8,761 nt of DNA from an uncultured Chloroflexota bacterium (GCA_913052545.1 CAJXEF010000093.1:1-8761), one strand, 5' to 3'. Positions 1 to 7,023 are shown, numbered from the stretch's first letter. Notes: a model not told the origin generated them from the letters alone. Numbers and translations: made by a program.

Positions 1-135
1 CATGTCCGTGATCTCCATGTCCGTGATCTCCATGTCCGTGATCTCCATGTCCGTGGTCATCATGTCCTTGGTCATCATGTCCTTGGTCATCATGTCCTTG
101 GTCATCATGTCCGTGGTCATCATGTCCGTGGTCAT
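1..135 (-). repeat. 15-bp tandem repeat encoding His-rich pentapeptides
   Basis: Nine consecutive 15-bp units fill positions 1-135 exactly and reach the window edge, so the array may be longer. On the minus strand each unit encodes one pentapeptide. In protein order these are DDHGH twice, DDQGH three times, DDHGH once and GDHGH three times. The variants sit in homogeneous blocks, as expected from slippage or unequal recombination duplicating neighbouring units. Because the unit is a multiple of three, gain or loss of copies keeps the reading frame and only changes tail length. Positions 136-148 look like a decayed edge of the array. Confidence 0.95.
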
Positions 136-1384
136 CATGGTGGCTTGCTACTGCAGACGGAGGGAATTTCATGAACATCAAGATAATAGCACCTGCAGCG
201 AAGAGTCCTGCTATGTAATAAAAAGGATAATCAGTATTGGCATCGTAGAGAAGTCCACCTATAAGAGGGGAGGCAGCGCTCAAGATAAACCGAGAAAAGG
301 ATAAGACGCCTAAAGTAGTGGCAGCCACGCCCTGTCCGACTATATCCAATGCTGTGGCTGTCAAGATTGGCTGGTCACTAAATAAAAATGTACCCAACAA
401 TATCAACAGGACTATAAGAGGGACACCATACCCGAAAGGTACAAGCAGTAACGTGATCACGCATAAGAATATGATTCCCGGGACTAATACTAACTTCCTG
501 CCATATCGATCAGATAGATAACCCATGATCGGAGTAAAAAGAATACCCACCAATGTGAGTAATGCTATATGGCTACCTCTATTCATAAAGCCGAAACCCA
601 ATTCGTCAGTGAAATACAGAGGTAGAATAGTTAAAAAACATATAAATGCCATACCTCGAAGCCCTGCTACGAGGGTAATTAGCCATAATTTAGGGATTTG
701 AAGCACCCGTTTTGTCTGCTCTAATTGGCTATTTAGATTGGGACGAGATTGCGTGTCATCCGCAGCTCCACGACCTATGTCTCTGAATGCCCAAAAAACC
801 AGAAAACATAGTAGCAGAGGAATTATCGCGTAAACCTTGATAATGTCCTGCCAGGCAAAAGTTATCAATAGGGCAGCGGTCACTACTGGAGCTGCAACGT
901 CACCAATATTGCCACCGACCCCATGGAAAGATAATGCTGTACCTCGGTGGTGGGAGAAATGGTGCGACAACGCCGACATGGCTGGTAGATGCCAAATAGA
1001 CGACGCCATTGCGACGACGGCCATGCCAACTAGGAGAATCGGATAAATTGGGGCGAATCCCATGATTAGCCAACCTAGGCCGAACGTTGCCATACACACG
1101 GCTAGAACTAATCCCCAGTATTTGCGAAGAAGATCTGTAACTACTCCACCTGGCAGTGAAACCAGGCCAGACGCTACTTCTCTAGCTGAATTAATGCCAC
1201 CAACTTGAAAATTACTTAATCCAAAAGTTTCCCTGATCTCTGGGAGGATAACAATTAAACTTTGTGTAAACCAATGAAAAACCCCATGTCCACTTGTTAA
1301 CCCGCCGATGATAAACGTAGCTCCTTTTCGGACACCCGTTTTACCTTCTGTATTTACTGGGACGTTATGGTGACCATGAGCCAT
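1..1384 (-). CDS. MFS transporter (Fsr-like) with His-rich repeat tail, 3' end outside window
   Basis: Reading down from ATG at 1384-1382, an uninterrupted frame of 461 codons runs to the left edge without a stop, so the C-terminus is missing. The protein has about 12 hydrophobic segments. The half after the central loop (about residues 202-225) carries the MFS loop motif GYLSDRYGRK at 288-297. The N-terminal half (GHGVFHWFTQSL near 32-43, a WHLPAMSALSHH stretch at 131-142, HGVGGNIGD at 154-162) resembles the fosmidomycin-resistance (Fsr) branch. Residues 415-461 are HH followed by nine Asp/Gly-His pentapeptides, giving 17 histidines; the N-terminus is also His-bearing (MAHGHH). A MFS C-terminus normally faces the cytosol, so the tail probably binds metal there. 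His-tailed MFS proteins such as NreB export nickel; export or handling of a divalent metal here is inferred, supported by the metal importer genes just upstream. The substrate is unknown. Confidence 0.88.
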   Translation of the reverse strand, partial: MAHGHHNVPVNTEGKTGVRKGATFIIGGLTSGHGVFHWFTQSLIVILPEIRETFGLSNFQVGGINSAREVASGLVSLPGGVVTDLLRKYWGLVLAVCMATFGLGWLIMGFAPIYPILLVGMAVVAMASSIWHLPAMSALSHHFSHHRGTALSFHGVGGNIGDVAAPVVTAALLITFAWQDIIKVYAIIPLLLCFLVFWAFRDIGRGAADDTQSRPNLNSQLEQTKRVLQIPKLWLITLVAGLRGMAFICFLTILPLYFTDELGFGFMNRGSHIALLTLVGILFTPIMGYLSDRYGRKLVLVPGIIFLCVITLLLVPFGYGVPLIVLLILLGTFLFSDQPILTATALDIVGQGVAATTLGVLSFSRFILSAASPLIGGLLYDANTDYPFYYIAGLFAAGAIILMFMKFPPSAVASHHDDHGHDDHGHDDQGHDDQGHDDQGHDDHGHGDHGHGDHGHGDHGH

Positions 1385-1393
1385 AATTGATTT

Positions 1394-1399
1394 CCTCCT
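1394..1399 (-). promoter_or_regulatory. Strong ribosome binding site of the MFS gene
   Basis: The minus strand reads AGGAGG followed by 9 nt and then ATG at 1384. This is a full Shine-Dalgarno match and fixes the start of the MFS gene, whose frame is open at the window edge. The 111-bp gap to the permease stop shows no convincing promoter or hairpin terminator, so read-through from the ABC operon is possible. Confidence 0.8.
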
Positions 1400-1495
1400 G
1401 TTAAACTCGGTCCCTTGGTTCCCGTTCCCACGATGTACTGAAGTTTCTGTGAAATATTTGGGGCCATTGTATAGCAAATAGCATAATTAGCAATT

Positions 1496-2347
1496 TTAGG
1501 GTAAATGAGTGTGGCCTCCATGCCTTCTAGTTATCAAACTGATATGAGTCTGTATGTTACTGTAAATTAGAACAATAACGAATATCAACGCGGAGAAAAG
1601 GACTACACTAGCGCCCGAGGAAACATCAACGTAAAAACTGATATAAATGCCACCCAACCCACAGAAGGCCCCTATCCCCGTAGATAAGAAAATCATGACT
1701 TTAAATCTATTAGTTAAAAGCCTGGCTACAATTGGAGGTATAACTATTGCAGCTGCTATCAAAGTTACTCCTAATATTTGGATAGAAACCACTATAGTAG
1801 CTGCTAATACCAACGAAAATATTGTGTCCAGCCAACCTATCGGTACCCCATATGACCTAGCCACATCTTGATCAAAGGTTGCAAAAAGGAATAATTTATA
1901 GCCGAAGAAAAGGACAACAACTGCAAAGACGGCGACTACAGATATGGCCAGGAGATCAACTTGGCTGACCCCTAAGATATTGCCGAACAACGCCGCATCG
2001 AAACTTCGGGTAAATGTTTTGAACCGGCTAATGAGCGCTATACCTAGAGCGAAACTCGCAGTAGTAATGATACCTATAGCAGCATCTGTCCCAATTTTAC
2101 GCTTACGCGTAGTCAAAGTAATCAGAAGGGCAGATAGAAACCCCCAGATACTTGCACCAATAAAGAAATTAAACGACATAACATAACTCACGACCGCGCC
2201 GCCAAAAACCGCATGAGAGAGGCCATGACCTATATAGGCCATACGCCTCAACACTATATAGACTCCTATTAGCCCACATAGAGCACCGACTAACGTAGCA
2301 GCAATAAATCCTCTAACGAAAAATTCATATTGAAAAGGTTCAAACAC
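1496..2347 (-). CDS. Metal ABC transporter, membrane permease (ZnuB/TroC/MntB family)
   Basis: This 283-residue, very hydrophobic protein is the inner-membrane channel of an ABC-3 family metal importer, moving Zn, Mn or Fe ions handed over by the binding lipoprotein. Family hallmarks seen are the segment RRMAYIGHGLSHAVFGG at 34-50, the FDQDVARSYGVP loop at 158-169, which matches the cytoplasmic coupling region, and DVSSGA at 241-246 before the last helix. Length is normal for the family. The start is GTG at 2347, with AAGGA on the minus strand 8 nt upstream (2356-2360). It lies 53 nt after the ATPase stop and is presumably co-transcribed with it. The C-terminus ends in a small His-bearing cytoplasmic tail (RRHGGHTHLP), recalling the larger tail of the next gene. 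Which metal is carried cannot be read from the permease. Confidence 0.93.
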   Translation of the reverse strand: MFEPFQYEFFVRGFIAATLVGALCGLIGVYIVLRRMAYIGHGLSHAVFGGAVVSYVMSFNFFIGASIWGFLSALLITLTTRKRKIGTDAAIGIITTASFALGIALISRFKTFTRSFDAALFGNILGVSQVDLLAISVVAVFAVVVLFFGYKLFLFATFDQDVARSYGVPIGWLDTIFSLVLAATIVVSIQILGVTLIAAAIVIPPIVARLLTNRFKVMIFLSTGIGAFCGLGGIYISFYVDVSSGASVVLFSALIFVIVLIYSNIQTHISLITRRHGGHTHLP

Positions 2348-2355
2348 TGAAGTAT

Positions 2356-2360
2356 TCCTT
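2356..2360 (-). promoter_or_regulatory. Ribosome binding site deciding the GTG start of the permease
   Basis: AAGGA on the minus strand, 8 nt before GTG at 2347. It supports a GTG start directly ahead of the first hydrophobic region. The rest of the 53-bp gap (2348-2400) shows no terminator-like hairpin. Confidence 0.6.
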
Positions 2361-2400
2361 ATTTGATTCCTACCTTAATTCAAAGGGTGATAACGTCTGT

Positions 2401-3201
2401 TTAATTATGGTAATGTGGGCTTTCGGCTACCAACGGCATGCCTTCATATTGAATTACTGGCATTTCAGCCCCGTAGGTTAGCCTTAGCATTTCGGTTGTA
2501 ATGACTTCTGTTGGGGGACCTTCGGCAAGAATATTTCCGTTGATACAAACTAACCATGGTAGATGCACGGCAACTGCATTTATTTCGTGGGTAGTCAGGA
2601 TTACAGTAACTCCCTGGTGGTTCAGGTCATGTAGAAGATGCATGACTTCATCACGGGTTTTAATATCAACACCGCTAGTAGGCTCATCCAGTAACAATAA
2701 GCTTGGGTTGCTAACCAAGGCTCTTGCCAGAAAAGCTCTTTGTTGCTGTCCTCCCGAAAGGTCTCTGATATGATGATTCACAAGATGGTATATCCCAAGC
2801 CTTTCCATGATTTCGCAAGCCAATTTCTTTTCGCTCTTTTGGTGCCATGGGTATAGAGGACGATTCATGGTATGCCCCATCATGACGACTTCCTCCACTG
2901 TAACCGGGAAATTCCAGTCAATGGTTTCCAATTGCGGAACATATCCTATCTTAGGTCGTTTATGCTTGATATCAATCCCGTTAACTTTAACGGAACCTCC
3001 GTACAATTTAGTAGACCCCAAGATAGTCCTTAATAAAGTGGTTTTCCCTGATCCACTGGGTCCTAATAGGCCCACGAAATCACCGGACATTATCTTAAGG
3101 TCAACATTGTTAAGGATTTGATGCCCTTCATAACCTGATTCTACATGTTTAAGCTCAACAATAGGTTCTCCCGATCCTTGATGCGGAAACGGATGTAACA
3201 T
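2401..3201 (-). CDS. Metal ABC transporter, ATP-binding protein (TroB/MntA/ZnuC family)
   Basis: This 266-residue cytoplasmic ATPase powers the importer encoded by its neighbours. All ABC motifs are intact: Walker A GPSGSGKTT at 47-55, Q-loop glutamine at 90, signature LSGGQQQR at 148-155, Walker B LLLLDEP at 168-174 and the H-loop histidine at 205. The segment after the Q-loop, DWNFPVTVEEVVMMG (95-109), is the form usual in the Mn/Fe-type (TroB, SitB, MntA/MntB) ATPases rather than in enterobacterial ZnuC, so zinc should not be assumed. ATG at 3201 lies 14 nt after the stop of the binding-protein gene; the only ribosome-site-like bases (AAGG) overlap that stop, which suggests translational coupling. 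Both ends carry scattered histidines (MLHPFPH and SPHYHN); any meaning is speculative. Confidence 0.95.
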   Translation of the reverse strand: MLHPFPHQGSGEPIVELKHVESGYEGHQILNNVDLKIMSGDFVGLLGPSGSGKTTLLRTILGSTKLYGGSVKVNGIDIKHKRPKIGYVPQLETIDWNFPVTVEEVVMMGHTMNRPLYPWHQKSEKKLACEIMERLGIYHLVNHHIRDLSGGQQQRAFLARALVSNPSLLLLDEPTSGVDIKTRDEVMHLLHDLNHQGVTVILTTHEINAVAVHLPWLVCINGNILAEGPPTEVITTEMLRLTYGAEMPVIQYEGMPLVAESPHYHN

Positions 3202-3215
3202 TTAATTCGACTACC

Positions 3216-4241
3216 TTATTGAGGATATACTGCTGTACTAGGTTCTTTAAAAACGAGGCTAGGATCAATATCAGCCAATGCGCTTGTGTTTCCTCCCAAA
3301 GCAGGAATCATTATTTCCATATCGGACAGTATCAGGCCCACATAAGAATGGCTTAAATCACCGGGCATTCCAGGTAAATCATCATCTCTTAATTGATCCA
3401 CGAACTCGGCTCCGCTTTCCTTGGCGATCTGAGCCATCACGGGACTGGGAAACACTTCAGATCCAAATATGGCGGGAACATGGGTTTCTTTTATCTGTGT
3501 TATCAATCTGGCAACTTCCCTCGCAGAGGGTTCCGTGAAATTAGAAGGTTGGACAGCGCCTAAAATTTTAACACCGTATTGCAACCCAAACATAGGAAAT
3601 GAATCGTGATACGTTAACAACACTCTATTTTCTGGAGGAACGGTTGCTACGCTGGCTTTTATCCCTTTATCTAATGCTTCAAGTCTACTTCTTAGTTCTT
3701 TCCAATTTGAATCATAATAAGTGGAGTTCTTTGGGTCTAGTGTAACCAGCTTATCATGTATCAATTGCCCGTACTTTAGGGCCATAATGGGAGATGTCCA
3801 CAAATGGGGATTCGGCTGTCCATGGGATTCTGGAAAAGAAAAATCAAAAACCCATTCCTGTTCCGTAATGCTTTCGTTACCAAGTAGCAAGAGAATAGCG
3901 GTTTCTTGCTTGTTAGCGATTGCCAGATCTATGGTTGGTTCTTCTAAAAATAAGCCATTAGCTACAATTAAATCCGCCGCCGCCAATACAGATGCAACTG
4001 ATGGTGCAGGTTCATAAGTATGGGAATTTGCACCTTCTGGTACTAGGCCCTTCAAATCGATTTTAGGTCCTCCGATATTTTCCACCAGACTTGTTATAGG
4101 AGACACTGTAGTAACGACTTTCAATTTATCGGTCTTGTTTGGATCTATTACAACTGTATTTTGGTAGGACACATTGGTACATCCCAGCGAGCCCAATGTT
4201 ATCGCCGTCAAAATAGAAATAAAAAATATTCTGAGTCTCAA
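3216..4241 (-). CDS. Metal ABC transporter, substrate-binding lipoprotein (ZnuA/TroA family)
   Basis: This 341-residue protein captures the metal ion outside the membrane and delivers it to the permease. The start is TTG at 4241; the next in-frame codons upstream give no better start before a stop at 4262-4260. The N-terminus is basic, then hydrophobic, ending at Cys21 in LGSLGC, a slightly imperfect lipobox, so a lipid anchor is likely. Expected cluster A-I ligands are visible: His74 in NSHTYEP, His146 in NPHLW, His212 in TYHDSFPMFG, and an acidic C-terminal ligand probably among Asp286-288 or Glu262. Histidine at the third site is the arrangement in ZnuA and TroA, whereas PsaA/MntC-type manganese proteins have glutamate, so zinc is favoured. 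The long His-rich loop of many zinc-binding members is absent; only a short FPESHGQPNPH segment is present. It is the first gene of the minus-strand cluster and probably carries the regulated promoter. Confidence 0.93.
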   Translation of the reverse strand: MRLRIFFISILTAITLGSLGCTNVSYQNTVVIDPNKTDKLKVVTTVSPITSLVENIGGPKIDLKGLVPEGANSHTYEPAPSVASVLAAADLIVANGLFLEEPTIDLAIANKQETAILLLLGNESITEQEWVFDFSFPESHGQPNPHLWTSPIMALKYGQLIHDKLVTLDPKNSTYYDSNWKELRSRLEALDKGIKASVATVPPENRVLLTYHDSFPMFGLQYGVKILGAVQPSNFTEPSAREVARLITQIKETHVPAIFGSEVFPSPVMAQIAKESGAEFVDQLRDDDLPGMPGDLSHSYVGLILSDMEIMIPALGGNTSALADIDPSLVFKEPSTAVYPQ

Positions 4242-4274
4242 ATTAACTTTAACCTCACCCTAGAACGGTCCCAG

Positions 4275-4284
4275 TTTCCGGAAA
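4275..4284. promoter_or_regulatory. Palindrome near the metal-operon start, possible operator
   Basis: TTTCCGGAAA is a perfect 10-bp palindrome centred about 38 bp upstream of the TTG start of the binding-protein gene. It is flanked by CAG and, after two extra bases, CTG, which extends the dyad imperfectly. The position suits a repressor site overlapping a promoter or leader. A 10-bp palindrome can occur by chance and no promoter was firmly placed here, so this is only a candidate. Confidence 0.25.
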
Positions 4285-4360
4285 TCCTGTATCCACCAAG
4301 GCCATAGTGCACTTGAATGTTCATCAGGTATTATTTTCCTATCGCTGTTCAAAGTCGATT

Positions 4361-4390
4361 TTACCACCAGTGTAGGTAGGTAAGTATAAT
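4361..4390 (+). promoter_or_regulatory. Sigma70-like promoter candidate facing the HAS/herA genes
   Basis: A perfect TATAAT at 4385-4390 is preceded by TTACCA at 4361-4366 (four of six matches to TTGACA) with an 18-bp spacer. The spacer contains a short GTAG-GTAG-GTAA repeat. Transcription from here would leave a leader of roughly 345 nt before the HAS-barrel gene, which is long, so a closer promoter may exist. Confidence 0.4.
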
Positions 4391-4426
4391 GTCCTTAGTG
4401 TCCAGTTGATAGGCATTTATGTGCTC

Positions 4427-4439
4427 AGAATATTATTCT
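4427..4439. promoter_or_regulatory. AT-rich 6-1-6 palindrome, possible Fur/Zur-family operator
   Basis: AGAATA-T-TATTCT is a perfect inverted repeat around one central base. Fur-family regulators (Fur, Zur, PerR) often bind AT-rich repeats with a single central base, so the architecture fits, although the bases do not match a known consensus closely. It lies about 190 bp from the binding-protein start and 37 bp downstream of the rightward TATAAT. No regulator gene is in the window, so the assignment rests on the dyad and its place beside a metal operon. Confidence 0.3.
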
Positions 4440-4741
4440 ATTTTCTAGTTTGGTGTCCTCGTAAAACCCTACCGAGTGTGAAAACAAGAAATCACTGTTA
4501 ATTACGAAGGTCTGTTTAATGCTTCTGCGACTTGGCTAAGTTTCCCCCAAAAGATTCTGGCTCCCAATCCGACTTATTGCACATGTCTATGATAAAATCT
4601 TCTTTATACTCGGGGATGGCAGTGTCGGAGGGTAGTGTATTGCAGATACAATGCGATGATTGGTCCCTGAACTTGCTAGCGCTTTTGGATGGGACTCCAC
4701 ATTACACTGATTTCTTAACCTATTTGGTTTACTGAATATTT

Positions 4742-5332
4742 ATGGAACAGTTGTCAGGAAACAGTAGGATAGGTGAAGTTATAGAGTCCAGTACTACTAT
4801 TTTTCGGACTCAAAGTTATAAACTTTATGACACTCCGCCATTAGGTTCATTCATACAAACGGGTTCACCGGCTATTTTTGGTGTCGTTTGTATGATTACT
4901 ACAGAACCACTAGACCCAACCCGCCCGATTATAGCTAGGGGAGAGTCTGCCTCGAGCGAAGAACAACTTTACAAGGAACACCCTCAATTGTCTCGACTGC
5001 TAACCTCCAGGTTCGAAGCGCTGATAGTTGGCCACGCAGATTGGAAGCAGATCAAACAGCACCTCCCTTCAACGCCCCCTAAGGTTCATTCATTCGTTTC
5101 GGCATGTTCCGATGAGGAAGTCATTAATTTTAGTAACAACCTAGATTTTATTCACCTATTACTGAATTCCGGATCCGTTGGCACAGAGGAGATTGTATTG
5201 GCATGTATGAATCATTTAATTCAAGCACAGCCCATGCGACCTGAATTCAGGGTTCGAATTGGGCGCGCGCTCGCAAAAGAATTATCCTCCGATATCCGCC
5301 AGCTGACCTCGATATTAAGGAGTTTAGAGTGA
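4742..5332 (+). CDS. HAS-barrel domain protein, partner of HerA
   Basis: This 196-residue soluble protein starts with a HAS (HerA/ATP synthase) barrel: IGEVIESSTTIF at 10-21, then GSFIQTGSPAIFGVV at 35-49. The same pattern (AGSFV...FFGVV) occurs at 48-64 of the HerA encoded next, so the two proteins share this barrel. A conserved-looking middle follows (PIIARGE at 62-68, EEQLYKEHPQLSRLL at 73-87) and then a mainly helical C-terminal half. I recall similar uncharacterised proteins in Chloroflexota and Cyanobacteria but could not check this. Its stop TGA overlaps the GTG of herA, so translation is coupled and a physical complex is likely. No nuclease or ATPase motif is visible. ATG at 4742 has no Shine-Dalgarno sequence; a leaderless or atypical start is possible. 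Its molecular function is unknown. Confidence 0.8.
   Translation: MEQLSGNSRIGEVIESSTTIFRTQSYKLYDTPPLGSFIQTGSPAIFGVVCMITTEPLDPTRPIIARGESASSEEQLYKEHPQLSRLLTSRFEALIVGHADWKQIKQHLPSTPPKVHSFVSACSDEEVINFSNNLDFIHLLLNSGSVGTEEIVLACMNHLIQAQPMRPEFRVRIGRALAKELSSDIRQLTSILRSLE
5317..5322 (+). promoter_or_regulatory. Ribosome binding site for the overlapping GTG start of herA
   Basis: AAGGAG lies inside the last codons of the HAS-barrel gene, 6 nt before GTG at 5329. It supports this GTG, which overlaps the upstream stop as GTGA, as the true herA start. Confidence 0.75.
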
Positions 5333-7023
5333 TAGATAACGAATCAAACAGAACTTCTTCACTGTCACCAGAACCGGCTCTTGGATTAGTCGTTGGAGGC
5401 TCGTTGTCCCATGGCGTTGAAATACGCTTAGATCCTGATGGAGCAGCCTCGGTAGAGGACTTAAAAGCGGGTAGTTTTGTGACTATCCATGGAAACAAGC
5501 ACAAGTTCTTTGGAGTGGTAACTGATTTGACTTTAGATAACGCGGATCCAAGGATCAAACACAACCCACCTCCATTAGACAATCCTTTTATAGCAGAAGT
5601 AGTATCCGGAACAGTAGCTTACGGCACGGCGGAGGTTATCCCACATCTGACGATGCCGTTGGTTATGGGTAACCCAGACGTTGTTCCAGTTGCATCCAAA
5701 ACCATTCCTTCTCATTTTTCCCCTGCTTATCCGGCCTCTGATTCCGATGTCGAGACAGTATTCGGCAAAGAAGATGATCAGCATTTCTGGATTGGGAACC
5801 CTCTAGATATGCAAACCAAGCTTTGCCTTAACCTAGAAGAATTAGTCAAAAGATCAATTGGTGTCTTTGGTAAAAGTGGAACAGGCAAAACGTTTCTGAC
5901 CAGGTTGCTTTTAGTCGGCATTTTGCAAGGGAATCAGGCGTCTTCTTTGATTTTTGATATGCACAATGAATATGGATGGGGAGGTCAGGATACCGATCGC
6001 AACACATCTGTGAAAGGCCTTAAGCAACTGTTTGGTTCTAGAGTATCCACTTTTACTTTAGACCAGACCCAGAGCAGAAGAAGGGGTATCTCCACTGATG
6101 AGGTTGTCAACATCAATTATTCAGAAATTGAACCAGAAGACATAGAGTTGTTACGAGAGACTCTCAATTTGTCCGAAGTTGCCGCTTCATCGTGTTATAA
6201 CCTACAGCACAAATTCGGTCAAAGGGATTGGTTGGTTAAGTTTTTATCAACCAGTGGTGGTGAGACTTTAGAGCTCGCCGCCGAAATTGGAGTTCATCCA
6301 CAGGCGTTATCAACGCTTCACAACAGACTCAGACGGCTCCAACGGTACAATTTCCTCGATGCGTCTAACAAGGCTAACGTCGGCGAAGACACTACAGACA
6401 AGATTATTCATCACCTAGAGCGCGGCAACCATGTCGTTCTAGAATTTGGGGATTACGGTAATGATCTCACCGCCTATATTCTGGTTAGCAACCTCCTATC
6501 CCGGAGAATCCACGAACGGTATGTGTCTCAGACCGATGCAGCAGAGGGTAACACCGGGAAGAAACCTCGTCCTCTCGTTATAGTTATTGAAGAAGCACAT
6601 AAGTTTCTTCACCCCGGAGTCGCTTCACAGACGATTTTTGGGATAATAGCACGCGAGTTAAGGAAATACAGCGTCACATTAATGGTCATAGACCAGCGGC
6701 CAAGCGCGATTGATCAGGAAGTCATGAGTCAATTAGGGACAAGATTAACCTGTCTTTTAGATAATGATAGAGATGTTGATGCAGTGTTAGCGGGAGCATC
6801 TGGAGCTCGGCAACTGCGAGGAGTACTATCAAGATTAGAACCCAAACAACAGGCTCTCTTGTTTGGTCATGCCCTACCCATGCCAGTTGTAGTTCATACT
6901 CGAGGGTATGATGAACAGTTTTACTCAGAAGTAACAGATCGCCAACCTGTCAGAGTAGATGATCAGGGACGGATAGAAACACCTCAGGAGCGACTTGAGA
7001 GGGAAATCAACGACCTATTCTAA
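5329..7023 (+). CDS. herA: HerA-type DNA translocase ATPase
   Basis: This 564-residue protein is a HerA/FtsK-superfamily ATPase, expected to form a hexameric ring that pumps double-stranded DNA, in archaea feeding the NurA nuclease during end resection. Seen in order: an N-terminal HAS barrel (about 17-70), Walker A GKSGTGKT at 181-188, the HerA-like FDMHNEY at 209-215, a helical insert with a winged-helix-like stretch (about 265-345), Walker B VIVIEEAH at 417-424 with Glu421 and Glu422 as the catalytic candidates, and DQRPSAIDQEVMSQLGTRL at 455-473, matching the HerA QRPS/SQ region. Length is within the family range. GTG at 5329 overlaps the stop of the HAS-barrel gene and has a good ribosome site. 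No NurA is encoded nearby in this window, so the nuclease may lie elsewhere or the HAS-barrel protein may replace it. Repair or a role in genome maintenance or defence are all possible. Confidence 0.9.
   Translation: MIDNESNRTSSLSPEPALGLVVGGSLSHGVEIRLDPDGAASVEDLKAGSFVTIHGNKHKFFGVVTDLTLDNADPRIKHNPPPLDNPFIAEVVSGTVAYGTAEVIPHLTMPLVMGNPDVVPVASKTIPSHFSPAYPASDSDVETVFGKEDDQHFWIGNPLDMQTKLCLNLEELVKRSIGVFGKSGTGKTFLTRLLLVGILQGNQASSLIFDMHNEYGWGGQDTDRNTSVKGLKQLFGSRVSTFTLDQTQSRRRGISTDEVVNINYSEIEPEDIELLRETLNLSEVAASSCYNLQHKFGQRDWLVKFLSTSGGETLELAAEIGVHPQALSTLHNRLRRLQRYNFLDASNKANVGEDTTDKIIHHLERGNHVVLEFGDYGNDLTAYILVSNLLSRRIHERYVSQTDAAEGNTGKKPRPLVIVIEEAHKFLHPGVASQTIFGIIARELRKYSVTLMVIDQRPSAIDQEVMSQLGTRLTCLLDNDRDVDAVLAGASGARQLRGVLSRLEPKQQALLFGHALPMPVVVHTRGYDEQFYSEVTDRQPVRVDDQGRIETPQERLEREINDLF

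Larger units (their letters stand above)
4242..4741. other. Divergent intergenic region between metal operon and HAS/herA genes
   Basis: This 500-bp stretch separates the minus-strand metal genes from the plus-strand HAS-barrel gene and must hold promoters for both. Seen in it are a palindrome close to the binding-protein start (4275-4284), a sigma70-like promoter candidate facing right (4361-4390) and an AT-rich 6-1-6 palindrome (4427-4439). A 67-codon plus-strand frame starting with TTG at 4532 and ending at 4735 is present. It has no ribosome site, no recognisable family and weak coding character, so it is not called as a gene. No tRNA or clear terminator was seen. Confidence 0.7.

Noticed and set aside
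1..135. CRISPR array reading of the tandem repeat
   Set aside because: The 15-bp units are contiguous with no spacers and lie within a coding frame.
2..304. Plus-strand frame of about 100 codons beginning with a repeated MSVIS peptide
   Set aside because: It is the antisense reading of the His-rich repeat and the MFS C-terminal region; the minus-strand frame continues for 461 codons with transporter motifs.
900..1097. Minus-strand 65-codon frame inside the MFS gene
   Set aside because: It is in a different frame from the MFS protein, with no hydrophobic pattern or ribosome site.
1400..1480. Repeated GGGA/GGTCCC-like bases before the MFS gene as a terminator or riboswitch
   Set aside because: The repeats are direct rather than inverted, with no stable stem or following T-run.
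4532..4735. Possible 67-codon small gene starting with TTG just before the HAS-barrel gene
   Set aside because: No Shine-Dalgarno sequence, no recognised family, and first codon bases show less purine bias than the real genes; it remains possible only if conserved in relatives.
5247..5582. Minus-strand 111-codon frame across the HAS-barrel/herA junction
   Set aside because: It is a shadow of two well-supported plus-strand genes and has no domain features.
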